NCBI RefSeq assembly: GCF_019636135.1
Contig: NZ_JAHBYD010000013.1
Span: forward strand, 1-64,000
From: Phenylobacterium sp.
GTDB taxonomy: Bacteria > Pseudomonadota > Alphaproteobacteria > Caulobacterales > Caulobacteraceae
Direction of reading: 5' to 3'
Length of the DNA stretch: 64,000 nt
Below, piece by piece: positions 7,505-18,308 of the stretch. The translations under genes were made by a program, and so were the position numbers. Position 1 is the stretch's first letter, and each line of letters begins with the position of its first letter. The notes under the pieces are model-generated. The model was not told where the DNA came from. It did not search any database and worked only from the letters and a program-made list of their open reading frames with translations.

Positions 7505-8697
7505 CCGCCCGCCGCCACCGTCGCAGCCGGCGGCTTGGCCGTCGCCTCGGCCTCATAGAGAACCGCCGCCGCCTTGGTCAGGTGGGCAAGGCCGTTGGAC
7601 TTCTTGAGCTGCGCCTTCGCGCGCTTGACGCCCTCGGTGTCGGCCGTGGCGAGCGCCTTCAGAGACCTGTCGCCGTTCTCCGTGGGCACGTTGCGGTCCA
7701 GCTTCTTGTCCAGCGCCGCGACGGCCTTGTCGTAGATCTTCTGCTTGTCCGCGTCGCCCTTGGCGCCCTCCGCCTTCTGGGGTTCCACGAACCACAGCAG
7801 GGCTAGGTAGGTCAGGTCGTTGTCGTTCAGCGGCCGGATCGAGCCGAGATCGACGCCGGCCACGGCGGCGGCCACGTCCAGGTCGGCGCGAAGGATCGGG
7901 GGCAGCGCCTCCTGGATCGCCTGGCCGCGCCCCGCCGCCTGGACGGCCTTGTTCAGGAACGTCTGGAGCCCTGACGACGAGCAGGTCGCCTCGTAGTCCT
8001 GGAGATACTGGTCGGCCGAGACGCGATCGACGATCACCCCGCCCTCCAGGTATGCCTGCGCCAGTCGGCTGCGATAGGCCTGGAAAGCTTCGTAGGCCGA
8101 GGGCAGTTCCTGGCTCAGGAGGTAGTTGGCCTCGACGTTGCCGAAGCCCTCGCTGACGCTGCGGCCCGTCGCCGCGACGATGCCGATCGCGTTCGGCTCC
8201 ACCCCCGTGAAGCCCTGGACGACCGTCGCGAGGGTGAAGACGCCGCTGGTGAAGCCCCGCGCCGTCGCGCTCGCCCGCCGCGTCCCGTCCAGCATGGCGA
8301 ACCAGTTGATGCACTGCGCATCGGCAAGCACGACACCCTCGCGATAGTGGTCCACCGCCGCGTCGGGCTGCAAGTCCATCGGGGCGGCATAGAACTTCCT
8401 GACATGGTCGCAGTGGGTGATCAGCACGCTGTGCTGGTATCGTCCCCGGCCTCCGGTGAAGGGGTCGTCCGAGAGCCGCCGATAGGGCTTCTCCCTCGCG
8501 TCGTTCCAGGCCGGATTGGTCTCGTTGCTCTCCGCGGCCTTGCAGCGATCGACCAGAGAGCCCCGCGTCTGCGCCTCGAAAATGCTGTAGGGCCCGACCT
8601 GCTGTCGATGGCCCATCCAGCGAAGGGTCGAGGCGCAGCCCGACAGCATTGCCCCCGCAAGCACCAGCGCGACGACGCGCGACGTCCGTCCAGACAT
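7501..8697 (-). CDS. Lipoprotein of unknown function
   Basis: A 398 aa protein beginning MSGRTSRVVALVLAGAMLSG followed by the lipobox cysteine. I start it at 8697 to place the signal peptide at the N-terminus; upstream in-frame ATGs at 8727 and 8751 would bury it. The mature protein is mixed charged, probably largely helical, with a lysine-rich segment around residues 310-385 and an alanine-rich end. I recognise no domain. The gene is divergent from uvrA across 265 bp that contain the LexA box, but the box lies closer to uvrA. Confidence 0.7.
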   Translation of the reverse strand: MSGRTSRVVALVLAGAMLSGCASTLRWMGHRQQVGPYSIFEAQTRGSLVDRCKAAESNETNPAWNDAREKPYRRLSDDPFTGGRGRYQHSVLITHCDHVRKFYAAPMDLQPDAAVDHYREGVVLADAQCINWFAMLDGTRRASATARGFTSGVFTLATVVQGFTGVEPNAIGIVAATGRSVSEGFGNVEANYLLSQELPSAYEAFQAYRSRLAQAYLEGGVIVDRVSADQYLQDYEATCSSSGLQTFLNKAVQAAGRGQAIQEALPPILRADLDVAAAVAGVDLGSIRPLNDNDLTYLALLWFVEPQKAEGAKGDADKQKIYDKAVAALDKKLDRNVPTENGDRSLKALATADTEGVKRAKAQLKKSNGLAHLTKAAAVLYEAEATAKPPAATVAAGG

Positions 8698-8862
8698 GAT
8701 CAGGCCCCCGAACACGCCGCTTCCCATTTCGGCGTTATCCGAATAACGCACCCTGTACGCGATAGAGTCAAATGTTCTCGCATAGGTTTCTTAAAGCCCG
8801 ATCCGCCCCTCCTGCCAGCGTGGTGTCAGCAGGCCTCGCGCGCGTAAGGTCGCAGGGGCTTT

Positions 8863-8877
8863 GTTCCCCGTACGTTC
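8863..8877 (+). promoter_or_regulatory. LexA (SOS) box upstream of uvrA
   Basis: The sequence GTTC-CCCGTAC-GTTC is an exact match to the direct-repeat SOS box GTTC-N7-GTTC used by LexA in alphaproteobacteria such as Caulobacter and Rhizobium. It ends 85 bp before the uvrA start, a normal operator position. uvrA is a standard member of the LexA regulon, so the site and the gene support each other. Confidence 0.88.
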
Positions 8878-8962
8878 CTGTGTTATCTGAGTCGCCGGTT
8901 ACCTACATTGCGGTGTCCGCCGGCGGGACCTTCCGCCGGCGGCAGGGCGTTTCCGGGACAGC

Positions 8963-11863
<2,901 letters not shown>

Positions 11864-11866
11864 AAC

Positions 11867-11920
11867 ATCCCTCCCCTTCAGGGGAGGGACAGGCGCCGCA
11901 GGCGCCAGGGTGGGGAAACC
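11867..11920 (+). repeat. Palindromic repeat arm L, left of the DUF559 gene
   Basis: The arm holds two hairpins: CCCTCCCC-TTCA-GGGGAGGG and GGCGCC-GCA-GGCGCC, followed by AGGGTGGGGAAACC. The same arm occurs at 25525, 32720 and 60340, and as inverted copies at 12312, 25602, 49370 and 60416. Here it ends two bases before the ATG of the DUF559 gene, and its GGTGGGGA lies at ribosome-binding distance. Confidence 0.92.
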
Positions 11921-11922
11921 GG

Positions 11923-12366
11923 ATGCCGTACACCGCACGCGCCTTCCGAGCCCGCGAGTTGCGGAACAACATGACCGAGCCGGAGGTCTGGCTCTGGGGC
12001 CGCCTGAAACGCCTCCGCGCCCGCGGCTTCCGCATCCGACGCCAGCATCCGTTCCGCGGCTACTACCTCGACTTCGTTTGCGTGGACCGGATGGTCGTGA
12101 TCGAGCTCGATGGCGGCCAACATGGCGATAAGGATCAGGCAGAGCATGACCGCACCCGCGATGCGGTTCTTCGCCGCCAAGGCTTCCATGTACTGCGGTT
12201 CTGGAACCACGAGGTTCGGGAAGACATCGACCGGGTCATGGACGTCATCGTACTTGCGCTCGAGGCGCGCCCGTCGCGCCTTGGTCGGGAAGCGCCTGGG
12301 GACGAGCCGTGGTCTCCCCACCCTGACCGCTCCGCGGTCTGTCCCTCCCCTGAAGGGGAGGGATGA
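11923..12366 (+). CDS. DUF559 (Vsr-like PD-(D/E)XK) endonuclease-domain protein
   Basis: A 147 aa protein with the DUF559 core: NNMTEPEVWLWGRLK (residues 15-29), RRQHPFRGYYLDFVC with D50, and VVIELDGGQHGD with E61 and D63, then LRRQGFHVLRFWN. These acidic residues fit the Vsr-like PD-(D/E)XK nuclease site. The gene lies exactly between two inverted palindromic arms: the left arm supplies the likely ribosome binding site, and the right arm encodes residues from about 131 to the end (ending PSPEGEG) plus the first base of the stop. No partner gene is adjacent. Biological role of DUF559 proteins is not established; a link to the repeats is my inference. Confidence 0.88.
   Translation: MPYTARAFRARELRNNMTEPEVWLWGRLKRLRARGFRIRRQHPFRGYYLDFVCVDRMVVIELDGGQHGDKDQAEHDRTRDAVLRRQGFHVLRFWNHEVREDIDRVMDVIVLALEARPSRLGREAPGDEPWSPHPDRSAVCPSPEGEG
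12312..12364 (-). repeat. Palindromic repeat arm R, right of the DUF559 gene
   Basis: Inverted relative to the arm at 11867. It reads TCTCCCCACCCT, then hairpin GACCGC-TCC-GCGGTC, then CCCTCCCC-TGAA-GGGGAGGG. The second hairpin has a stem different from the left arm (GGCGCC) but is still fully paired. The arm overlaps the end of the DUF559 coding region. Confidence 0.92.
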
Positions 12367-12388
12367 ACGCAAGGTCGCCGCCGGCCGT

Positions 12389-13288
12389 CTAGCTGACGCG
12401 GCCGTCCTGCTTCAGGTGCTGGTAGATGAAGGCGCCGGGGGCGGGGATCACGGCCGAGTAGATCGCGGTGAACAGCGTCCCGATGATCGAATAGGCCAGC
12501 ACGACCGGGTTCAGGTAGGCCTTCAGGCTGACGTCGCTGGGCTGCATGATCTTCGAGAGATCGCCGAGGCTGCCGCCGTTGAGCAGCAGGATCGCGCCCG
12601 ACACCGACGACCAGATCACGAAGACCAAGATGCCCAGCACGGCGATGCAGCAGACGGCGAGGAGCTGGATGCCCAGGATGCGCCAGAACAGGCCCTTGGT
12701 CAGGTCCCACGACGCGAAGAACGACAGCTTCCGGCGCTCGAAGGTGAGCACCGAAGCCAGGCTGAGCCGCACCGTCAGCAGCAGCAGCACGCCCCACGAC
12801 ACCAGCTCGCCCAGGGACGCCACGAAGAGCCGGGCGGCGTCGCCGAACGGCGAGGCGGTGAACGACAGGATCACGATGCCGAACTGCACGACCGCGATGT
12901 AGAGGATCGTCATCGCCAGGAAGATCAGGCGCAGCATGCAGAGCCGGATCTCGTCCGGGCCGAGCCGCAGGTAGGCGAACCGGCTGTCCTGCGGCCGCAG
13001 CATCAGGCGATAGACCGCCGCATCCATGGTGCGCTGGACCAGCAGGCCGATCAGCAGCAGCGGCGCGGCGGCGGCGAGCGCGTCCAGCAGCTCCTGGGCG
13101 TCCGGCGCCTCCTGGCTGGCGATCTTGGCCAGCGCGGCGCGGGCATCCTCCGGCAGGATCACCGTGATCAGCGCCCACAGGATGTTGGTGGCCAGTAGGA
13201 ACAGCGCCCACCCGGCCACGACCTTCGGCCGCTCGCGGGTGATGCGGAAGCCCTCGAGGGCGGCGTCCGTCGCGGAGATCGCTGTCAT
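12389..13288 (-). CDS. Multi-pass membrane protein of unknown function
   Basis: A 299 aa integral membrane protein. I start at 13288 (MTAISATDAALEGFRITRER); the longer frame to 13435 adds 49 residues of arginine-rich sequence without hydrophobic character. About six to seven hydrophobic segments are visible, for example VVAGWALFLLATNILWALI, LLLIGLLV and LVSWGVLLLLTVRLSL. The pattern resembles the large group of six-helix membrane proteins with a glycerophosphodiesterase-membrane-domain-like layout, but I cannot name a family. It is divergent from trmFO. Confidence 0.75.
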   Translation of the reverse strand: MTAISATDAALEGFRITRERPKVVAGWALFLLATNILWALITVILPEDARAALAKIASQEAPDAQELLDALAAAAPLLLIGLLVQRTMDAAVYRLMLRPQDSRFAYLRLGPDEIRLCMLRLIFLAMTILYIAVVQFGIVILSFTASPFGDAARLFVASLGELVSWGVLLLLTVRLSLASVLTFERRKLSFFASWDLTKGLFWRILGIQLLAVCCIAVLGILVFVIWSSVSGAILLLNGGSLGDLSKIMQPSDVSLKAYLNPVVLAYSIIGTLFTAIYSAVIPAPGAFIYQHLKQDGRVS

Positions 13289-13433
13289 TCCGGTCCCTTG
13301 GGCCCTGCCGCGCGGCGCGCCGCATCTGGAGCGCGACTCGGGCCTCGATTGAGCCGAGGAGATTGCCGCGCTGCCGTTACGTGCCGCAAGGCCCCGCTCG
13401 CGATCCGGGCGCACAGTTGCTAGTAGGCAACGC

Positions 13434-14855
13434 ATGTCGATGAGACCTGTTCATGTGATCGGCGGCGGGCTCGCGGGCTCGGAAGCCGCCTGGCAGATCG
13501 CCGAGGCCGGCGTTCCCGTGGTGCTGCACGAGATGCGGCCCGTGCGCGGCACCGACGCCCACCAGACCGACCGGCTGGCCGAGCTGGTCTGCTCCAACTC
13601 GTTCCGCGCGGACGACTGGGCCGGCAATGCCGTCGGCCTGCTGCATGCCGAGATGCGGGCCCTGGGCTCGATCATCATGTCGTGCGGCGACGCCCATCAG
13701 GTGCCGGCCGGCGGCGCGCTGGCCGTCGACCGCGACGGCTTCGCCCAAGCCGTCACCGCGCGGCTGGAGGCCCATCCGCTCGTCACCATCGCCCGCGAGG
13801 AGGTCGCCGGCCTGCCGCCCGCCGAGTGGGACAGCGTGATCGTGGCCACCGGCCCCCTCACCTCGCCCGCCCTCTCGGACGCGATCCTCGCGCTGACCGG
13901 CGAGGGGCAGCTCAGCTTCTTCGACGCCATCGCCCCCATCGTGAACTTCGACTCGGTCGACATGGGCGTGTGCTGGCGCCAGTCGCGCTACGACAAGGTG
14001 GGTCCCGGCGGCGACGCGGCCGCCTACATCAACTGCCCGATGGACCAGGCCCGGTACGAGGCCTTCATCGACGCCCTGCTGGCGGGGCCGAAGTCGGAGT
14101 TCAAGGACTGGGAGAACGTCCCCTACTTCGACGGCTGCCTGCCGATCGAGGTGATGGCCGAGCGCGGCCGCGAGACCCTGCGCCACGGGCCGATGAAGCC
14201 GGTGGGCCTGACCAACGCGCACAAGCCCGACGAGAAGGCCTATGCCGTCGTGCAACTGCGCCAGGACAACGCCCTGGGCACGCTGTGGAACATGGTGGGC
14301 TTCCAGACCAAGCTGAAGCACGGCGCCCAGACCGAGATCTTCCGCATGATCCCGGGGCTGGAGAAGGCGGTGTTCGCGCGCCTGGGCGGCCTGCACCGCA
14401 ACACCTTCATCAACTCGCCGCGCCTGCTCGACGCGAACCTGCGCCTGAAGGCCGAGCCGCGCCTGCGGTTCGCGGGCCAGGTCACGGGCGTGGAAGGCTA
14501 TGTCGAGAGCGCCGCGGTGGGCCTGCTGGCCGGCCGCTTCGCCGCCGCCGAGCGCCTGGGCCGGCCGATCGACGCGCCGCCCGCCACAACGGCCCTGGGC
14601 GGCCTCGTCGGCCACATCACCGGCGGGCATCTCGAAGGCGGCCCCCAGGAAGGCAGGGGGGGATCGTTCCAGCCGATGAACATCAACTACGGCCTCCTGC
14701 CCCCGATGGCCCCGCCCAGGCGCGACGCCGAAGGCCGCCGGCTGGGCGCGAAGGAGAAGACCCGGCTGAAGAAGCGGGCCATGGGCGAGCGCGCGCTCAG
14801 CGACCTCGCCGCCTGGGCCGGCCATCCGGCCCCGACCCTCGCCGCCGCGGAGTAG
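13434..14855 (+). CDS. trmFO: TrmFO, folate-dependent tRNA (uracil-54-C5)-methyltransferase
   Basis: A 473 aa flavoprotein that makes 5-methyluridine at position 54 of tRNA using methylenetetrahydrofolate. The FAD site [14 protein letters not shown] is at residues 8-21, followed by the family signatures VLHEMRP and [14 protein letters not shown], and later [10 protein letters not shown] near the C-terminus. Length is normal for the family. The start could also be the ATG two codons on at 13440; this does not change the assignment. TrmFO is typical of alphaproteobacteria, which often lack the SAM-dependent TrmA. Confidence 0.96.
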   Translation: MSMRPVHVIGGGLAGSEAAWQIAEAGVPVVLHEMRPVRGTDAHQTDRLAELVCSNSFRADDWAGNAVGLLHAEMRALGSIIMSCGDAHQVPAGGALAVDRDGFAQAVTARLEAHPLVTIAREEVAGLPPAEWDSVIVATGPLTSPALSDAILALTGEGQLSFFDAIAPIVNFDSVDMGVCWRQSRYDKVGPGGDAAAYINCPMDQARYEAFIDALLAGPKSEFKDWENVPYFDGCLPIEVMAERGRETLRHGPMKPVGLTNAHKPDEKAYAVVQLRQDNALGTLWNMVGFQTKLKHGAQTEIFRMIPGLEKAVFARLGGLHRNTFINSPRLLDANLRLKAEPRLRFAGQVTGVEGYVESAAVGLLAGRFAAAERLGRPIDAPPATTALGGLVGHITGGHLEGGPQEGRGGSFQPMNINYGLLPPMAPPRRDAEGRRLGAKEKTRLKKRAMGERALSDLAAWAGHPAPTLAAAE

Positions 14856-14895
14856 GGGGCGTACAGTGGCGCTTCCCCCGGCGGGAGGCGCCATC

Positions 14896-15390
14896 ATGAA
14901 GCGCAGCTATGCGGTCCTGGGCTCGGCGCTCTTCCTCGTCGTCGCGCCCGGGACGCTGGCCGGCCTGATCCCCTGGTGGCTCACGCGCTGGGAGGGGCCG
15001 GCTTCGAACCTGCCACTGGCGGCGCTGGGCGGCCTCGTCGCGGCGCTCGGGCTCGCCCTGCTCATCGAGTGCTTCGGGCGCTTCGCCCTGCAGGGCCGCG
15101 GCACGCCGGCCCCGCTCGCGCCGCCGGACCGCCTGGTCGTCACCGGCGCCTACCGCCGGGTCCGCAATCCGATGTACGTGGCGGTGACCGCCATGGTGCT
15201 GGGCCAGGCGGCGCTGTTCGCGGACTGGCGGGTGGCGGCCTATGGCCTGGTGCTGTGGCTGGGCTTCCACGCCTTCGTGCTGGGCTACGAGGAGCCGACG
15301 CTGCGCCGCCAGTTCCCCGACCACTACGCCGCCTTCTTCGCCGCCGTCCCCCGCTGGCGCCCGCGCCTGCGTCCCTGGACGCCGGGCTAG
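14896..15390 (+). CDS. Isoprenylcysteine/phospholipid methyltransferase-family membrane protein
   Basis: A 164 aa membrane protein. I use the ATG at 14896, with GGGAGG eight bases upstream, rather than 14866. Hydrophobic segments precede the family motif VVTGAYRRVRNPMYVAVT (about residues 85-102), and the end contains LGYEEPTLRRQFPDHYAAF, the EExxLxxxFGxxYxxY-type closing motif of the ICMT/PEMT group. Members methylate isoprenylcysteine, phospholipids or related small substrates at the membrane using SAM. The substrate here is unknown. Confidence 0.82.
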   Translation: MKRSYAVLGSALFLVVAPGTLAGLIPWWLTRWEGPASNLPLAALGGLVAALGLALLIECFGRFALQGRGTPAPLAPPDRLVVTGAYRRVRNPMYVAVTAMVLGQAALFADWRVAAYGLVLWLGFHAFVLGYEEPTLRRQFPDHYAAFFAAVPRWRPRLRPWTPG

Positions 15391-15495
15391 AGCGTCGTGC
15401 CGAAAAGTGGTGACCGGTTTTCGGCGAAAACGGCGCGAAATCAAAAATCTAGAGCGAGCTGCGTGATTCCCGAATCACGCATCTCGCTCTAGAGG
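15391..15495. repeat. Dispersed alphaproteobacterial intergenic repeat
   Basis: It begins with the word CGTGCCGAAAAGTGGTGACC and GGTTTTCGGCGAAAACG, which I recognise as a repeat common between genes of Caulobacterales and Rhizobiales, and ends with an inverted repeat GAGCGAG..GTGATTCCCGAATCAC..CTCGCTC. The right end supplies the CTA that forms the stop of the convergent gene at 15489. It fills the whole gap between the two convergent genes. Confidence 0.75.
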
Positions 15496-16157
15496 CGACC
15501 GCGGGCGACCGCCCACGTCAGACGCAATCTCCGCCCGATCTCCGACTTCGCCGGCCGCATCACGAGGGTGGCGTGGGCGACAGCCGGAAAGGCCGCGGCG
15601 CTCATGAACCGGGCGTCGATCATGGCGTGCGACGCCGTCCGGCCGATGGCGATGCGCATATCGGGCCGGGTCTCGAACATGCCGCGGAGCATCCAGAGAC
15701 AACCGCCAAGCGCCGCATTCTCGGCGGGCGAGTCCGGGTCGAGAATCCGCGCGGCGAGGACCGCCGCCCAGCCGCCAGTGTCGCGGGCCCAATCAAGGGC
15801 CTCTTCCTCGCTCATCGGCGTGGCGTCGAGCTCGCGATAGCGGGCGTCGATCATGTCCTCGAGCATCGCGCGTTCCAGGCCATGCCGCTTCACCACGCCG
15901 GCCAGCGCCTGCGCCGTCGGATGGCGGCGCGCGGGACGGCCTTCGTAGATCTCGTCCAGCGCCTCGCGCCACCAGGTCAGCCGGATCTCGCCCAGCAGCG
16001 GGTTCGACGCCACCTTGGGCGCCCGCGCCAGCTCGTGATCGTAGGCATAGATCGCGATGACGTCCGCGCGCAGCTTCGCATCGCCGATGAAGCGGCTGGA
16101 GAGCCAGCGGTCGGGGTCCACGCGCCGGATCAGGTCGTCGAGGTCGTCGTCGCTCAT
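15489..16157 (-). CDS. Squalene/phytoene synthase family protein
   Basis: A 222 aa protein of the trans-isoprenyl diphosphate head-to-head synthase fold. It begins MSDDDLDDLIRRVDPDRWLS; family features are AIYAYDHELARAPKVASNP (about residues 36-54), EIRLTWWREALDEIY and MLEDMIDARYRELD. The two aspartate-rich motifs of true phytoene synthases (DxxxD) are not intact; the first region reads YDHELAR. This makes it more like the NDUFAF6-type and hopanoid-associated members than a certain carotenoid enzyme. No carotenoid genes are nearby. Confidence 0.8.
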   Translation of the reverse strand: MSDDDLDDLIRRVDPDRWLSSRFIGDAKLRADVIAIYAYDHELARAPKVASNPLLGEIRLTWWREALDEIYEGRPARRHPTAQALAGVVKRHGLERAMLEDMIDARYRELDATPMSEEEALDWARDTGGWAAVLAARILDPDSPAENAALGGCLWMLRGMFETRPDMRIAIGRTASHAMIDARFMSAAAFPAVAHATLVMRPAKSEIGRRLRLTWAVARGRL

Positions 16158-16171
16158 CGTCGTCCGAAACG

Positions 16172-16198
16172 AAAAAGGCCCGCCGCGAGGGCGGGCCT
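16172..16198 (-). terminator. Rho-independent terminator of the PuuD-type gene
   Basis: Read on the minus strand it is GGCCCGCCC-TCGC-GGCGGGCC followed by TTTTT. It lies directly after the stop of the membrane protein gene at 16220 and before the start of the synthase gene at 16157, so it separates these two same-strand genes. Confidence 0.85.
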
Positions 16199-16219
16199 CT
16201 CCGTAGCGCGCCCCGGCCC

Positions 16220-16837
16220 TTACCCGAACAGCGTCTGCGTCATGGTCATCGACGTCAGCATGGGGATCGAGAGCAGCAGGTTCGTCCGCGAGAAGAGCAT
16301 CGCGATGCGGCCCGCCTTGGCCTTCGCGTCGGCGTCGCCGTCGACGATGCCGAGCGCGATCTTCTGGTTCGGCCAGATGAACACCCAGACGTTCAGGAAC
16401 ATGATGATCGCCAGCCACATGCCGACGCCCAGCAGGGTGAAGCCCTTGTCGGTCGGCGCCAGGCCGCCGTAGAGGCCGAAGGTCAGCGCCTCGTGGGCGT
16501 AGTTGGCGCCGCGGGAGTAGGCCACCAGCAGGCCGAACAGCACGGTGCCCGCCGCCGCCCAGCGGAACCAGAACAGCGCCTCGGGCGCGATGTACTTCGA
16601 CACCGCCGGCTTCAGCTCGGCCGGGATCTCCGGCATCTTCCGGATCTGGACGAAGTTGAAATAGTAGAGCAGCCCGATCCACAGGATGCCGAAGAAGGTA
16701 TGCACCCAGCGCAGCACGGCCTGCCAGAAGGCGGCGTCGGTCCCCTGCGGGCCTTGCGAATAAGCGACCACCATGACCAGCGCGAGGATCACGCTGAGGA
16801 TGACGGTGTTGCGGAAATTGGCGAGCAATCCAGCCAT
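16220..16837 (-). CDS. PuuD-type urate hydroxylase membrane domain protein
   Basis: A 205 aa membrane protein matching the membrane domain of urate hydroxylase PuuD. Family features: VLRWVHTFFGILWIGLLYYF (residues 42-61), FWFRWAAAGTVLFGLLVAY, and VWVFIWPNQKIALG. Full-length PuuD of rhizobia has an additional C-terminal cytochrome c domain with CxxCH; this protein ends before it and has no CxxCH. No purine catabolism genes are in the window. The function is therefore uncertain even though the family match is good. Confidence 0.78.
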   Translation of the reverse strand: MAGLLANFRNTVILSVILALVMVVAYSQGPQGTDAAFWQAVLRWVHTFFGILWIGLLYYFNFVQIRKMPEIPAELKPAVSKYIAPEALFWFRWAAAGTVLFGLLVAYSRGANYAHEALTFGLYGGLAPTDKGFTLLGVGMWLAIIMFLNVWVFIWPNQKIALGIVDGDADAKAKAGRIAMLFSRTNLLLSIPMLTSMTMTQTLFG

Positions 16838-16977
16838 TATTGTGCCCTCGTGAGTCCTGCCCTGCGCCTGGGTATAGGGCGTTTCCCTTCAAGCCGGAAG
16901 TGTGGCTCTGTCCGGGCCGCCCTCCTCACCGGACGGCATCCCCGGCCTTGCGCCGGGACGTTCGAAGTCGGGGAGGC

Positions 16978-17337
16978 CTATACGGCGATCAACGCCGCCG
17001 CCAGCCGGCGGCCTTCCGAGGTCAGCAGGTTGTAGAGCCGGGCCGCCGCGGGCGTGTCCATGAATTCCAGCCCGATGCCGGCGGCGCGCAGGCCGTCGCG
17101 GATTTCGCGGGGCGGCAGCGCGTTCCTCGGCCCCGTGCCCAGCAGTACGAACTCGACGTCCGCCGCGCCGGCCTCCAGCACGGGCCGCAGGTCGGCCAGC
17201 GTCAGCTTGCCGAACTCGCACACCGCCCAGGCGCGCGGCTCGTCGTTCAGGATCAGCACCGAGCCCTCGTGCCGCGCGCCGGCGAGGCGGAAGCCGCCGT
17301 CGCCGTAGGCGTCGATCGTGGGCGCGTTGCGGGCCAC
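16978..17337 (-). CDS. Mth938-like domain protein (DUF498)
   Basis: A 119 aa protein of the Mth938/NDUFAF3-like fold. Features are GGFRLAGARHEGSVLI near the N-terminus, the centre EFVLLGTGPRNALPP and the end IGLEFMDTPAAARLYNLL, all typical of the family. It lies 10 bp after secF on the same strand and is probably co-transcribed with yajC-secD-secF, a frequent order in alphaproteobacteria. The mitochondrial relative assists complex I assembly; the bacterial role is not settled. Confidence 0.88.
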   Translation of the reverse strand: MARNAPTIDAYGDGGFRLAGARHEGSVLILNDEPRAWAVCEFGKLTLADLRPVLEAGAADVEFVLLGTGPRNALPPREIRDGLRAAGIGLEFMDTPAAARLYNLLTSEGRRLAAALIAV

Positions 17338-17347
17338 CTTGCCCCGG

Positions 17348-18298
17348 CTACGGGCGCTGCACCGATGAGGTCGCCGGCTTCAGCGGCTCGGCCGGCTCGT
17401 CGTTCCGCTTCACACCCCACAGCAGGATGATCGGCAGGGCGACGTAGATCGACGAGTAGGTGCCGATGAGCACGCCGAACACCATGGTCGAGACCAGCGG
17501 GAACAGCACCGGGCCGCCCAGGAACAGCGCGCCCGACAGCGCCAGGATCGCCGTCGAGCCGGTGATCAGGGTGCGCGACAGACGCTCGTTCTCGGACTTG
17601 TTGATCACGTCGCGCAGCGGCGTGGTCTTGTACTTGCGCAGGTTCTCGCGAAGCCGGTCGAAGGTGATGACCTTCTCGTTCATCGAGTAGCCGATGACGG
17701 TGAGCAGCGCGGCGATCGAGGTCATCGAGAACTCGATCTGGGTCAGCGACAGCAGGCCCAGGGTCAGGATCACGTCGTGGAACACCGCGACCACGGCGCC
17801 CAGGCCGAACTGCAGTTGGAAGCGGAACCAGATGTAGGCCAGCATCAGCGCCATCGCGATGCCGAGCGCCATGAAGCCCGAGGTCATCAGCTCGCCCGAG
17901 ACCTTCGGACCCACCACCACCGGCGGCTTGAACTCCATGCCGGGGAAGCGGACAGCAAGCTTCTGCTTCACCGCGTCGGCGGCCTTGAAGGTGTCGGCGC
18001 CCTCGGTGCGGAAGCGCACGATGGCGGTGTCCGGGCGGCCGAAGCCCTGGACCTGGGCGTCATGGCCGCCCGCGGCGGGCACGGCGGCGCGCAGCTCGCC
18101 CAGGGGCACGGGCCCCTTGGTGCGCACCTCGATGGCGGTGCCGCCGACGAAGTCGATGCCGAAGTTCAGGCCTTGGACGACGAACGAGCCGATGGAGCCC
18201 GCGATCAGGACGGCCGAGATGATCGCCGCGACGGGCGCGCCCCGCACGAAGTCCACGTGGAACTCGCGCGGGAGGAGGCGGATGAGGGGCCAGGGCAT
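17348..18298 (-). CDS. secF: Protein translocase subunit SecF
   Basis: A 316 aa inner-membrane protein that, with SecD, uses proton motive force to help preproteins leave the SecYEG channel. The first membrane helix (residues 22-42) is followed by the GIDFVGGTAIEVRT signature near 47-60 and a periplasmic domain. Five further helices carry the conserved VFHDVILTLG and MNEKVITFDRLRENLR motifs. It lies 10 bp downstream of secD. Confidence 0.96.
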   Translation of the reverse strand: MPWPLIRLLPREFHVDFVRGAPVAAIISAVLIAGSIGSFVVQGLNFGIDFVGGTAIEVRTKGPVPLGELRAAVPAAGGHDAQVQGFGRPDTAIVRFRTEGADTFKAADAVKQKLAVRFPGMEFKPPVVVGPKVSGELMTSGFMALGIAMALMLAYIWFRFQLQFGLGAVVAVFHDVILTLGLLSLTQIEFSMTSIAALLTVIGYSMNEKVITFDRLRENLRKYKTTPLRDVINKSENERLSRTLITGSTAILALSGALFLGGPVLFPLVSTMVFGVLIGTYSSIYVALPIILLWGVKRNDEPAEPLKPATSSVQRP

Positions 18299-18308
18299 TT
18301 CGGCGTCT

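Noticed and set aside
8770..8790. Second LexA-like site (GTTC-TCGCATAG-GTTT) near the lipoprotein gene
   Set aside because: The spacing is eight, not seven, and the second half is GTTT. Only the exact site at 8863 is accepted.
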